Below are positions 35,209 to 43,865 of a stretch of 64,000 nt of DNA, piece by piece. A model generated the notes under the pieces. That model searched no databases. It was not told the DNA's origin and saw only the letters and a list, made by a program, of their open reading frames with translations. Origin of the DNA: Aeromicrobium sp. Leaf245 (lineage in GTDB: Bacteria; Actinomycetota; Actinomycetes; Propionibacteriales; Nocardioidaceae). The stretch lies in NCBI RefSeq assembly GCF_942548115.1, contig NZ_OW824151.1, positions 3,348,001 through 3,412,000 of the forward strand, given 5' to 3'. Numbering within the stretch: position 1 is the stretch's first letter; every line of letters starts with the position of its first letter. A program made the position numbers and the translations under genes.

Positions 35209-36584
35209 TGCTGTCTCCTGACGATCTTCCCGCCGGCGGTCGCGACGTCGTCGACGAAGCGGATGCTGCGGGGGCGGGCGGCTGGGGGAAGGTCGGCGCA
35301 GGCGGCCTTGAGGCTCGCCTTGAGGGCGTCGTGGTCGTGCCCGGGGGCGGCCACGACCTCGAGCGCCACGACCGACCCCGTCATGGGGTTGGGGCGGGCG
35401 AACACCCGGGCGACGTCGACGCCGGGCACCGCCCCGACACGCTCCTCGATCGGCAGCGGGTGGACCTTGACCCCGCCGACGTTGATCACCTCCGAGGACC
35501 GGCCGCGGAAGAGGATGCGGTCGTCGACGACCTCGACGAGGTCCCCGGTGGGGCGCCACGCGTCGGGGTCGACCGGCTCGTCGCCGTGGTAGCCGAGCAT
35601 CCCGGTGCGCGACCGGATCCACAGCTCGCCGTCGACGATCCGCAGGTCGACGTCGGCGTCGTCGCCGCGGTCGAGGACGTCGGTCGAGAGGCCCGGGCGG
35701 TCGTCGCGCTGCGACCCGGTGGAACCGAACTCGGAGGCGGCGTAGACCTGCGACACCGAGGCGGAGGGGAACGCCGCGTGCACGTCGCCGAGCAGCGGAC
35801 CGGGGATCGCCTCCCCACCCATCGTGACCTGCTCGAGCGGCGGGAGACCGAGACCGTCCCCGCGCGCCTCGGCCAGCAGGAAGCGCCAGTAGGTGGGGGT
35901 GGCGCTGGCGTGGGTGACGCCGAGCGCGCGCATGGCGGCCAGGCCCTCGCGGGGGCGGCGCGGTGCGGGAGCCACGAGCGTGGCGCCCGCGGCGAGCACG
36001 TGCAGAAGGACCTGCAGCCCGGCGAACTGGTGCAGGCCGTAGGCCAGCAGCCAGCGCTGCTCGGGAGCGGGGCCGACCCGGCGGACCCCGCGCAGCAGCC
36101 GCTCCCAGTCGTGCCGCACGCCCCGCGGTGCCCCGGTGGTGCCGGTGGTGAGGACGAGGTGGGGGCGGGCGTCCCCGTCCGCGACTGCCGCGACGGAGGG
36201 CCTGCGGGTGCCGCCGTCGAGCAGGTCGCGGACGTCGAGCACGGTGGCGGCGGCTCCGTCGAGGTCGTCGCGGTCGGTCACGAGCACCTCGTGGTCGAGC
36301 CGACGTGCCAGGTCCTCGACCTCGTCGGGCTCCACCGGCGGATAGAGGCAGACCTCCGCCCCCACCAGCGAGGCGGCTGCGAGCAGCGGCACGACGTCGG
36401 CCGCCTCGAAGTCGACGACGCCGAGCCGGCGGCCGCCCTGCGCGTCGCCGTCGAGGCCGGCCAGTGCCGACGATGCATGCTCGGCGGCCTCGAGGAGCTG
36501 CGCGTACGTCCACGAGCCGTCGTGGGTCACGACGGCCACCCGGTCGGGGTCGACGTCGGCGACCCGGCGCAGCAGCTCGTGCAC
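35205..36584 (-). CDS. AMP-forming acid-ACP/CoA ligase
   Basis: 459 aa, short member of the ANL family. P-loop-like LTTGTTGAPRGV (Arg replaces the usual Lys after Pro), YAASEFGSTG, the TGD hinge in WRPTGDLVEV, RSSEVINVGGVKV, and the C-terminal catalytic Lys in AGGKIVRR. It should adenylate a carboxylic acid and load it on a thiol, most likely the neighbouring carrier protein, which ends 6 bp upstream. The reduced size and nearby carrier recall DltA and BtrJ-type ligases rather than fatty acyl-CoA synthetases. The substrate is unknown. Confidence 0.8.
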   Translation of the reverse strand: MHELLRRVADVDPDRVAVVTHDGSWTYAQLLEAAEHASSALAGLDGDAQGGRRLGVVDFEAADVVPLLAAASLVGAEVCLYPPVEPDEVEDLARRLDHEVLVTDRDDLDGAAATVLDVRDLLDGGTRRPSVAAVADGDARPHLVLTTGTTGAPRGVRHDWERLLRGVRRVGPAPEQRWLLAYGLHQFAGLQVLLHVLAAGATLVAPAPRRPREGLAAMRALGVTHASATPTYWRFLLAEARGDGLGLPPLEQVTMGGEAIPGPLLGDVHAAFPSASVSQVYAASEFGSTGSQRDDRPGLSTDVLDRGDDADVDLRIVDGELWIRSRTGMLGYHGDEPVDPDAWRPTGDLVEVVDDRILFRGRSSEVINVGGVKVHPLPIEERVGAVPGVDVARVFARPNPMTGSVVALEVVAAPGHDHDALKASLKAACADLPPAARPRSIRFVDDVATAGGKIVRRQQ

Positions 36585-36590
36585 GACGGT

Positions 36591-36842
36591 CTAGGAGGCG
36601 CCGGCGACCGAGGCGTAGAACGCCTGGATGTCGGCGAGCGTCTGCGGCATGTCACCCGCGGAGTAGGGGTCGCTGCCGTGCTCGTCCTCGAGCGTGGCCG
36701 ACAGCTCGGCGGTCTCGAGGGAGTCCAGGTCGGCGCCCCCGACGTAGAGCGGCGTCGTGGCGTCGAAGCCGTCGGGCAGCTTGTCGAGGCTCGTGAGGAA
36801 CGCGACGACCGTGCGTTCGACGTCAGCGGGCGCGGTGCTCAT
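36591..36842 (-). CDS. Acyl carrier protein
   Basis: 83 aa. The phosphopantetheine site is Ser in GADLDSLETAELSATLEDEHG, the canonical D-S-L context, with an acidic four-helix pattern around it. There is a GTPLYVGG-like TTPLYVGG before it. The ATG has a weak GGAGA upstream. It is separate from the housekeeping fab genes and sits before its ligase, so it is a dedicated carrier. An 82-bp gap from the methyltransferase upstream has no terminator. Confidence 0.9.
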   Translation of the reverse strand: MSTAPADVERTVVAFLTSLDKLPDGFDATTPLYVGGADLDSLETAELSATLEDEHGSDPYSAGDMPQTLADIQAFYASVAGAS

Positions 36843-36924
36843 GCTGTCTCCTGCGTCTCGGGGAAGGTGGCTGGTCCGCCACGCCGTGCACAACGACGTG
36901 ACCGGGCGGGCGTCACGTACGGAC

Positions 36925-37779
36925 TCAGCCGGGTCGACGGGCGGCCACGAGGCCGTAGCCGAAGGTGCCGTCGCGCCAGAACTCCTCGAGCACGTCGCAC
37001 GAGCGCACGAAGGCCTCGTGCCCCTCGTGCCCGATGAGCTCGACCACCTCGTCGTGGTGGGTCGCGGCGTTGGCGCGCCAGCGGTCGAAGGTGGGGAGGG
37101 TCGGCTGCGTGAGGTCGTCGGCCACCTCCACCTCGAGACCGAGCGCGGCCAGTCCGTCGGCGTAGTAGGCGAGCGGCTCGAAGTGCGCGTCGCCGAAGGC
37201 CTCACGGAGGGTCGCGAAGTCCTGGCGTCGTGCGCGCACCTCGGCGAACGGGATCTCGCGGTGCCGCAGCAGGTCGCACAGGACCACCCGCCCGCCGGGA
37301 CGGACCACCCGGGCGCACTCGGACAGCAGCGCAGGACGGTCACGCATCAGGTGCGCCGACTCCAGCGCCCACGCCACGTCGAACGACGCGTCGGGGAACT
37401 CGTTGGCTGTCCCGTCGCGCTGCTCGAAGCTCACGCCGTCGACGCCGAGGTCGGCGGCGCGCTGCCGTGCCGTCTCCACACCGACGGCGCTCGTGGTGAT
37501 GCCCACGACCTCGACGCCGAAGCCGGTCGCGAGGGCGCGCGCCGGACCACCCGACCCGCAGCCGACGTCGAGAAGCCGCAGCGTCGTGCCGGAGGCGGAG
37601 GCCTCCGGGAGGCGTGCGGCCTCGACCATGCGGCGGGTGAGCGCCGCGGTGGCGACGTCGAGCGGCTCGTCGCCGTCGTCGAAGACGCCGTAGTGCAGCT
37701 CGTCGCCCAGCAGGAGCTGCCACGCTGCCGTGACGTGGTCGTAGTGGGCGGCCGGCTCGTAGGTGGGTCCCTGGCTCAT
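36925..37779 (-). CDS. SAM methyltransferase, small-molecule type
   Basis: 284 aa. N-terminal AAHYDHVTAAWQLLLGDELHYGVF, then SAM motif I LLDVGCGSGGPARALA, WALESAHLM and ARVVRPGGRVVLCDLL. This is the layout of sarcosine/tocopherol and macrolide O-methyltransferases (N-terminal YD/HYG helix). It probably methylates the acyl moiety or its precursor rather than DNA or rRNA. The ATG overlaps the acyltransferase stop (ATGA). The next gene, the carrier protein, is 82 bp away. Confidence 0.8.
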   Translation of the reverse strand: MSQGPTYEPAAHYDHVTAAWQLLLGDELHYGVFDDGDEPLDVATAALTRRMVEAARLPEASASGTTLRLLDVGCGSGGPARALATGFGVEVVGITTSAVGVETARQRAADLGVDGVSFEQRDGTANEFPDASFDVAWALESAHLMRDRPALLSECARVVRPGGRVVLCDLLRHREIPFAEVRARRQDFATLREAFGDAHFEPLAYYADGLAALGLEVEVADDLTQPTLPTFDRWRANAATHHDEVVELIGHEGHEAFVRSCDVLEEFWRDGTFGYGLVAARRPG

Positions 37780-38372
37780 GAGGCTGCTTCCGTCACGTCG
37801 CGCGAGCCGACCCGGCGGGCCGGCGAGCCCATGACGACGGCCCCGTCGGGCACGTCGGAGAGGACCACGGAGTTGGCTCCGACCATGGCGCGGCGTCCGA
37901 TGGTGACGCCGCCGACGAGCACGGCGTTGGCACCGATGACCGCGCCGTCGCCGATCGTCGCGAACTCCTGGTTGTCGGCACCGCGCTCGTCGTAGTACCG
38001 CGCGGCGCAGGTGACCCCGCCGGCGAAGGTGACGTCACGCCCGATGACCAGCCCGAAGCCGATGGTGGTGCCCACCGGGTGAGCCATCATGAAGCCAGGA
38101 CCGACCGTCATGCCGGCGCCGAGGTCGGCACCGATGAGCACGTTGGCGAGGGTGCGGAGCTGGTCGGCGAGACGGCGCCGTCCTGCGCGGTAGAGGCACT
38201 GCTGGCTCCGCAGGATCAGGCTCGCGAGCAGACCCGGCAACGAGGGCAGCCGCACCATCACGGCGGGCCACGAGGCCCGCGCTCCCGGGCGGTAGCGCTC
38301 GTAGTCGGAGAAGACGAGCTGGGAGAAGCTGAGGTGGTCGGGCGACGAGGCGACCCCGGATTCGGTGACCAT
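37776..38372 (-). CDS. Hexapeptide-repeat acyltransferase, serine-acetyltransferase-like
   Basis: 198 aa. An N-terminal helical part (SQLVFSDYERYRPGAR) precedes a left-handed beta helix with imperfect hexapeptides: VLIGADLGAGMTVGPGFMMAHPVG, TIGDGAVIGANAVLVGGVTIG, AMVGANSVVLSDVPDG, closing with GSPARRVG. The His in MMAHPVG is the usual catalytic base. Such proteins acetylate serine or sugars; in this operon a sugar or acyl-carrier donor is likelier than cysteine synthesis. It begins 11 bp after the flippase and overlaps the methyltransferase. Confidence 0.8.
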   Translation of the reverse strand: MVTESGVASSPDHLSFSQLVFSDYERYRPGARASWPAVMVRLPSLPGLLASLILRSQQCLYRAGRRRLADQLRTLANVLIGADLGAGMTVGPGFMMAHPVGTTIGFGLVIGRDVTFAGGVTCAARYYDERGADNQEFATIGDGAVIGANAVLVGGVTIGRRAMVGANSVVLSDVPDGAVVMGSPARRVGSRDVTEAAS

Positions 38373-38383
38373 CGAGCGTCAGC

Positions 38384-39652
38384 CTAGGGCACCGGAGGGT
38401 GGGTTCGGGGCGTTGTGTGCCAAACCGCGATCGACAGCAGCGACACGCTCGCGATCGCCACGCCCAGCAGCACGACCGCCACCGCGGTCGCCGACTCCGA
38501 CCCCGCCGCCAGCACCACGCCGACGACCATGACGGGGGTCAGCGCGAACTCGATCCGCGAGGCCGTGCCGCCGCGCTCCCGCCCCTGCAGGATGGCGATG
38601 AGCACGCGGCGCAGGCCCAGCAGCCCCATCGCGGGGACGAGCCAGTGGGCGATCGGCACGGCGTCGAGGAACGCGGAGCCGAAGGCGATCTCGATGACGG
38701 GCTCGGCGAGCACGGTGACCACGACGACGATGGGCACGAGCACACCCACGCAGAGGGCCAGGCTGCGGCGCACGAGCCGGCCGTCACCGTCGGCCGCGGC
38801 CTGGGCTGAGGAGAAGCGGGGCAGGAGCACCACGGCGATGCCGGATCCCAGCATGGCCGCGAGCGAGGCGAGGGCCCCGGCGGTGGCGTAGAGGCCGAGC
38901 GAGACCGTGCCGGCGACCGCGCCCACGAGGATGCGGTCGAGGCCCAGGCCGTCGATCGGGCCCAGCGTGCCCACGTACGTGGACCGGGCCAGTCGCCACA
39001 GGTCGGACTCCTCGAGCGGCTCCCCTCCGCGTCGAGGCGCGAGCAGGCGCACGCCGACGACGAGACCGAGTGCGAACGAGCCCACCATCACCAGGCACAC
39101 CCCGAGCGCCGTGGCGCTGCCGGAGACGGTCAGCACGACCACGAGGCTCGCGGTGACGAAGGTCTGCGGGAGCAACGTCGCCACGGCCACCCGCGCCATC
39201 GACGAGCCCTCCCCCAGCAGCGCCGAGGTGACGATGCGGAACGCCATGTTCTCGAGTGCGAGCAGCACCACCGCCGCACCCAGCCACCACGTGCTCGAGG
39301 CGGAGAGGTCGCCGTGCGTCAGCACGAACACCACGCCGAAGGGCACGGCGCAGAGCACGGCCACGACCGACCACCGCCGGGCGAGGTGCCCCAGACCGTC
39401 GCGTGCGGCGAGACCTCGGTCGGCGAGACGCTTGATCACGACGTTGGGCAGGCTCCCACCGAGCGTCAAGGCGGCTCCGGTGCCGGAGAGGGCGACGACG
39501 AGGGCCACCTCACCGCGACCCTCCACGCCGAGCAGACGGGCGGAGATCACGCCGCTGACCGTCATGAGCAGCTGCACGACGAAGCCACCGCTGACGACGG
39601 CGAGCCAGGCGATCCGCTCCCCCCAGCGCCCACTCTCCTGGGTGGTCGTCAC
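38384..39652 (-). CDS. Polysaccharide flippase (Wzx/MATE-like)
   Basis: 422 aa with about 12 membrane helices. It starts VSGGFVVQLLMTVSGVISARLLGVEGRGEVALV, the oligosaccharide-flippase pattern, with later TLGPIDGLGLDRILVGAVAGTVSLGLYATA. It should carry lipid-linked repeat units across the membrane. The GTG overlaps the glycosyltransferase stop (GTGA). It is the only flippase in the locus and pairs functionally with the Wzy-like gene at 23152. Confidence 0.85.
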   Translation of the reverse strand: MTTTQESGRWGERIAWLAVVSGGFVVQLLMTVSGVISARLLGVEGRGEVALVVALSGTGAALTLGGSLPNVVIKRLADRGLAARDGLGHLARRWSVVAVLCAVPFGVVFVLTHGDLSASSTWWLGAAVVLLALENMAFRIVTSALLGEGSSMARVAVATLLPQTFVTASLVVVLTVSGSATALGVCLVMVGSFALGLVVGVRLLAPRRGGEPLEESDLWRLARSTYVGTLGPIDGLGLDRILVGAVAGTVSLGLYATAGALASLAAMLGSGIAVVLLPRFSSAQAAADGDGRLVRRSLALCVGVLVPIVVVVTVLAEPVIEIAFGSAFLDAVPIAHWLVPAMGLLGLRRVLIAILQGRERGGTASRIEFALTPVMVVGVVLAAGSESATAVAVVLLGVAIASVSLLSIAVWHTTPRTHPPVP

Positions 39653-40800
39653 GGGTTCTCGTCCGGTCGTCCGCGCGGCTCCGACGTACCGAGCATGGCG
39701 CGGGCGTATCGGGCGGGCGTGACGAGGTCGCTCTCCCTGGTCGTCACCCGGTACCCCGGTGCGAGCACGGTGCGCAGGGCCCGACCGACCGACGCGACCT
39801 CGAGGTCGCACGCCTCGCCCGCCCCCAGGGCACGGGCCTCGCGGGCGCGCACCACGGACCCGGCGGTGACCACGGGGACCCCGGCCGACTCGGCCTTGCC
39901 CATGATGCCGCTCGGGCCGTTGTTGGTGAGCAGCAGCGGGATCGCGTCCATGGCGGCGATGTAGCGGTCGAGCGTCGGGTTGTCGAGGTAGGCGTCGCGG
40001 ACGAGGAGGCGTTCGCGCGGGTGGGGCGCCAGACCCTCGACCCAGGCACGGACCTCCGGCGTGAGCGCGCCGGCGACCACGAGGACCGCGTCCAGGTCCT
40101 CCGCCACGAGGGCGTCGAGGATCATCGGCGCGTTGCGGCGTTCGCTGACGAACCCGAAGACTCCGACGAGCCGGGCGTCGAGCGGCAGGTCGAGCTCGGC
40201 CCGCCACCGTGCACGCTCGGAGGCGTGCGCGGTCCCGTCGTTGGGATCGCCGATCCGTCGGACCACCCAGCCGGTCCCGACGTCGTCGCGCCCGGAGAAC
40301 CCGACGACGCGGTGCAGGCACCGTCGGGCCATGGCGGCGAGCGCCAGGGTGGCCTTCGGCACGCGCAGCCGCCAACCGGTGCGGTCGGTGAGCGCGAGCC
40401 GGGCCGGGTAGCGGGTGAGCATGAAGGTCACGCGGGGCCGCGTCGGCAGGTCCTTCAACGCCCGGGGGGCCACGAGCCACCAGCGCTTGAGCGGCTGGTC
40501 ACCGTCCATGACGAGCACGTGCCCGACGTCGCCGCGCTCGCGGCAGACCCGGGCCACCTCCCGCGCGACGGCATCGGTGGCCGGCAGGACTCCGTCGAGC
40601 GCCTCCACGACCTCGACCCGTCCGGCGTCGTGCAGCTCCGCGAGGTGGGCCGCGAACTCCTCGGTGCCCCGGGCCCCGTGCGACGTCAGCAGCACCACCG
40701 GACCGCCGAGCACCGCCTGCTCGACGACGAAGGAGACGGACTGGAAGTGGTGTCCCGTGTGGTCCGGATCCACGACGAGCGTCGCCACGTGGTCCGCCAT
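39649..40800 (-). CDS. Glycosyltransferase, GT-B-like
   Basis: 383 aa. N-terminal VATLVVDPDHTGHHFQSVSFVVEQA, a central RWRAELDLPLDARLVGVFGFVSERRNAPMIL acceptor-donor linker and the C-terminal LLLTNNGPSGIMGKAESAGVPVV nucleotide-sugar site (E-x7 pattern loosely kept) point to a GT1/GT4-like fold. The ATG at 40800 is taken because the next upstream start lies in the 82-bp divergent gap toward the FkbM gene. It is the first gene of the eight-gene operon that runs to 33608. Confidence 0.75.
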   Translation of the reverse strand: MADHVATLVVDPDHTGHHFQSVSFVVEQAVLGGPVVLLTSHGARGTEEFAAHLAELHDAGRVEVVEALDGVLPATDAVAREVARVCRERGDVGHVLVMDGDQPLKRWWLVAPRALKDLPTRPRVTFMLTRYPARLALTDRTGWRLRVPKATLALAAMARRCLHRVVGFSGRDDVGTGWVVRRIGDPNDGTAHASERARWRAELDLPLDARLVGVFGFVSERRNAPMILDALVAEDLDAVLVVAGALTPEVRAWVEGLAPHPRERLLVRDAYLDNPTLDRYIAAMDAIPLLLTNNGPSGIMGKAESAGVPVVTAGSVVRAREARALGAGEACDLEVASVGRALRTVLAPGYRVTTRESDLVTPARYARAMLGTSEPRGRPDENP

Positions 40801-40882
40801 GCGCGCTCCTGTCGTCGTCCTGAGGCGCGCCAAGACTACATTCGTCCCCGGGACCTCCCGACCGGTTCCGAGAGGAGTGTCG

Positions 40883-41581
40883 ATGTCCTGGCTCAGGAGC
40901 ACCGCCGTCGAGACGCTGGCCCGACGGGGCCTCGCGCTGCGTCGTCACCCGGGCGCCCGGCGCCAGAGGATCCTGGCGGCCGCCGGTGTCGACCTCGTCG
41001 TCGACGTGGGTGCGGCCCGAGGTGGGTTCGCCCGCGAGGTGCGCTCGTTCGGGTACACCGGACGGCTCGTCTCGTTCGAGCCGCTCGCCGCCGCCTACGC
41101 CGACCTCGCGGCGGCCGCCGCCGACGACCCCGCCTGGGACGTGCGGAACCGGGCACTCGGCTCCTCCCCCGGCGAGGCCGAGATCAACGTCGCCTCCAAC
41201 AGCGACAGCAGCTCGCTGCTGCCGATGGACGAGCGTCACGTGGCCGCGGCACCCGAGGTCGGCTACGTCGCCACCGAGACCATCACGGTGGCGCGGCTCG
41301 ACGACGAGCTCGCCGACGACCCCGCCCGTCGACCGTTCCTCAAGCTGGACACCCAGGGCTTCGAGCGCGAGGTGCTCGCGGGCGGCCCGACGATGCTCGA
41401 GCGGGCCGTCGGGCTCCAGCTCGAGCTGTCGTTCGTGCCGCTGTACTCCGGCGGCATGCTGGTCGACGAGGCCGTCTCGTTCGCCTACGACCACGGGTTC
41501 ACCATGGCCGCCATCGACGCCGGGTTCAGCGACCCGTCCGGGCGCCTGCTGCAGGCCGACGGCGTGTTCGTCCGGACGTGA
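40883..41581 (+). CDS. FkbM-family methyltransferase
   Basis: 232 aa. LVVDVGAARGGFAREVRSFGYTG, SFEPLAAAYADL, FLKLDTQGFEREVLAGG, LQLELSFVPLYSGG. The LDTQGFE form differs from the DAEGAEYG of the two FkbM proteins to the left but matches the next gene, so these are two subfamilies. GAGAGGAG is 7 nt before the ATG. It is divergent from the glycosyltransferase operon. Confidence 0.87.
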   Translation: MSWLRSTAVETLARRGLALRRHPGARRQRILAAAGVDLVVDVGAARGGFAREVRSFGYTGRLVSFEPLAAAYADLAAAAADDPAWDVRNRALGSSPGEAEINVASNSDSSSLLPMDERHVAAAPEVGYVATETITVARLDDELADDPARRPFLKLDTQGFEREVLAGGPTMLERAVGLQLELSFVPLYSGGMLVDEAVSFAYDHGFTMAAIDAGFSDPSGRLLQADGVFVRT

Positions 41582-41684
41582 GCGAGCTCGGGCCGCGGCC
41601 TGGCCCCACCCGCCGCGCGAACGCACGTAACCTCCCCAGCGCTCGACGGTTGAACGGGTGCCGACCCCGGCCCGAGGGAGCCCC

Positions 41685-42434
41685 GTGACCGACCAGACCA
41701 TCGCCAACCGCGTGCGCGAGACCGCCAAGCTCGCGCTGCGACGAGCCCTGCAGCGCGCCGACCTCCAGATCGGTCGCGGCTCCTACTCCTCGCACCTCGC
41801 CCAGACCCTCCGCTCGCGCGACATCGACACGGTGCTCGACGTCGGAGCCAACGTCGGGCAGTTCGCCACGCTCCTGCGCAGCGCAGGCTTCCGCGGGACG
41901 ATCCACGGCTTCGAGCCGTTGGCCGGCGCGTACGCGGTGCTCAGCGCCAGGGCGGCCAAGGACCCGGCGTGGTCGGTGCACCACACGGCGGTCGGTGCGG
42001 AGCCAGGCAGCACGCGGATCAACGTCTCCGCCAACTCCTTCTCCTCCTCGATCCGCGCCATGACCGACAAGCACCGCACCGCGGCACCCGGGTCGGACTA
42101 CGTCGCGAGCGAGACGGTGCCCGTCACGACCGTCGCCGCGATCGTCCAGGAGCACGGCATCGACCCCGCGCGCACCCTGCTCAAGATCGACACGCAAGGC
42201 TTCGAGGACGAGGTGCTCGCCGGCGCCGGCCACCTCCTCGGCCGGTTCGGGGCCGTGCAGCTGGAGCTGTCGTTCGTCGAGCTCTACGCCGGCCAGCGGC
42301 TGCACGACGAGCTCGTGCAGGACCTGGCCTCGGCCGGTTACCGGCTCCAGCAGCTCGAGCCCGGTTTCTCCGACCAGGACGGTCGCCTCCTGCAGGTCGA
42401 CGGTCTCTTCGTCCTCACCTCCCACGACCGCTAG
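41685..42434 (+). CDS. FkbM-family methyltransferase
   Basis: 249 aa. VLDVGANVGQFATLLRSAGF, HGFEPLAGAYAVL, LLKIDTQGFEDEVLAGAG, VQLELSFVELYAGQ, ending DQDGRLLQVDGLFV. It is a clear paralogue of the preceding gene (shared SNS/SANS motif and LLQ-DG-FV end). The GTG has GAGGGAG 6 nt upstream; an earlier GTG lacks a site. A TAACCT box at 41628-41633 could be its own promoter. Confidence 0.87.
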   Translation: MTDQTIANRVRETAKLALRRALQRADLQIGRGSYSSHLAQTLRSRDIDTVLDVGANVGQFATLLRSAGFRGTIHGFEPLAGAYAVLSARAAKDPAWSVHHTAVGAEPGSTRINVSANSFSSSIRAMTDKHRTAAPGSDYVASETVPVTTVAAIVQEHGIDPARTLLKIDTQGFEDEVLAGAGHLLGRFGAVQLELSFVELYAGQRLHDELVQDLASAGYRLQQLEPGFSDQDGRLLQVDGLFVLTSHDR

Positions 42435-42444
42435 GAAGACATCC

Positions 42445-43098
42445 GTGCACCCTCGAGTCCGATCCGTGGTCCGTCCCGCCGTGATGGCCGCCAACACCCC
42501 GCTCGCCCGCGCGAGGGCGAGTCGAGCCCTTGCGTCGGCGGCGCGTCCGTTCAAGCTCGAGATCGGCGGCATCGAGCCCCGGCCGGGCTGGGTGGTCACG
42601 AACGTCAACGCGGTCACCCGGCTCTACCTCGACGCCACGGCCCCGTGGCCGATCGAGGACGGCGCCCTCTCCCACGTCTACTCCGACAACGTCATCGAGC
42701 ACCTGCCGCTCGAGGCCGGCCGCGCCCTCATGGCCGAGGCGCACCGGTGCCTGCGCCCGGGCGGCGTCATCCGCTTCGTCACCCCCGACCTGCGCGCCCA
42801 CGTCGACCGCTACCTCGCGGGCACGTCCCCGCGGGGCGACGCCGAGGCACGTGTCTACGAGGAGATGGGGCTGACGGTGGAGCACCCGCTCGACTGGGTC
42901 CGGATCCCGATCGCCTCGTTCGGCCACCACGAGGGCTACGTGTACGACGACGCCACCCTCGCGGCCGAGCTGACCCGCGCCGGGTTCTCGTCGGTCGCCC
43001 GCGCCGAGCTCGGACGCAGCGACCACCCCGAGCTCGACGGGCTCGACAACCGGGTGGAGGAGGGCGGCGCGCAGATGGCCGTCGAGGCGATCCGCTGA
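42445..43098 (+). CDS. Predicted SAM-dependent methyltransferase (COG4627-like)
   Basis: 217 aa. FKLEIGGIEPRPGWVVTNVN, the short form of motif I seen in this group, then YSDNVIEHLPLEAGRALMAEAHRCLRPGGVIRFVTPDLR. These small enzymes recur in surface-polysaccharide loci; activity is mostly unproven. The GTG is 10 bp after the previous stop, so it is in the same transcript. Confidence 0.75.
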   Translation: MHPRVRSVVRPAVMAANTPLARARASRALASAARPFKLEIGGIEPRPGWVVTNVNAVTRLYLDATAPWPIEDGALSHVYSDNVIEHLPLEAGRALMAEAHRCLRPGGVIRFVTPDLRAHVDRYLAGTSPRGDAEARVYEEMGLTVEHPLDWVRIPIASFGHHEGYVYDDATLAAELTRAGFSSVARAELGRSDHPELDGLDNRVEEGGAQMAVEAIR

Positions 43099-43121
43099 CG
43101 TCCGACCTGCTGACGCTGCCC

Positions 43122-43127
43122 TATGCT
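43122..43127 (+). promoter_or_regulatory. -10 box TATGCT, leaderless methyltransferase start
   Basis: TATGCT is 6 nt before the ATG at 43134. Confidence 0.55.
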
Positions 43128-43133
43128 CCTGCC

Positions 43134-43865
43134 ATGCCACCGGGAAGAGTGACGTCCGCCCTGGCGACATCGGTCTGGCGGCGTCGCCACCCGCAGTGGG
43201 CGGCCGGCCGGCCGGGCCACCTGGCGCCGACGCTGCAGCTGCGGCCACGCACGCTCCCGCGCACGGTCGCCGACGCGCTGTCCACGCGGTGGGCGGCCCG
43301 CCGCGCGGACAAGCCACCGTGGATCACGGCCGACGCCCTGGAGGCGCTGGACGAGCTGCTGCTCCCCGACGACCGCGCCCTCGAGTGGGGCTCGGGCGGC
43401 ACCACCCTCTGGCTGGCCCAGCGGCTCGCCTCCGTGACCTCGATCGAGGGGGCACGGGCCTGGCACGACGACCTCGCGGCGAGGCTGCGCACGGAGCGGA
43501 TCACGAACGTCGACCTGCACCTCGTGCCGTTCGACGAGCTGGGCTACGAGACCCCCGAGCACGAGGCGGCCTACGTCGGCGCGGTGCCCGAGCTGGAGCC
43601 GGAGTCGCTGGGCCTCGTGCTCGTCGACGGCGAGTACCGCGACCGATGCGCTCTGCGCGCGCTCTCCCTGCTGCGACCGGGCGGCCTGCTGGTGCTCGAC
43701 AACGCCGAGACCTACCTACCGTCCACCACACGCTCCCCGTGGCACGTGAGCCGTCCGGCGACGACCCCCTGGGCGGAGTTCGCCGAGCGCACCGGTGGAT
43801 GGCGCCGTCTCTGGACCACCAACGGGGTGTGGGACACCGCGCTCTGGATCAAGCCCCCACGCTGA
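43134..43865 (+). CDS. Class I SAM methyltransferase
   Basis: 243 aa. RALEWGSGGTTLWLAQRLASVTSIEG is a typical motif I/II of the GSGGST-type family (FkbM/Methyltransf_24 relatives), followed by LGLVLVDGEYRDRCALRALSLLRPGGLLVLDNAE. The C-terminal part ends GVWDTALWIKP. The stop lies inside the last codons of the convergent GT4 gene (17-bp overlap). Confidence 0.75.
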   Translation: MPPGRVTSALATSVWRRRHPQWAAGRPGHLAPTLQLRPRTLPRTVADALSTRWAARRADKPPWITADALEALDELLLPDDRALEWGSGGTTLWLAQRLASVTSIEGARAWHDDLAARLRTERITNVDLHLVPFDELGYETPEHEAAYVGAVPELEPESLGLVLVDGEYRDRCALRALSLLRPGGLLVLDNAETYLPSTTRSPWHVSRPATTPWAEFAERTGGWRRLWTTNGVWDTALWIKPPR

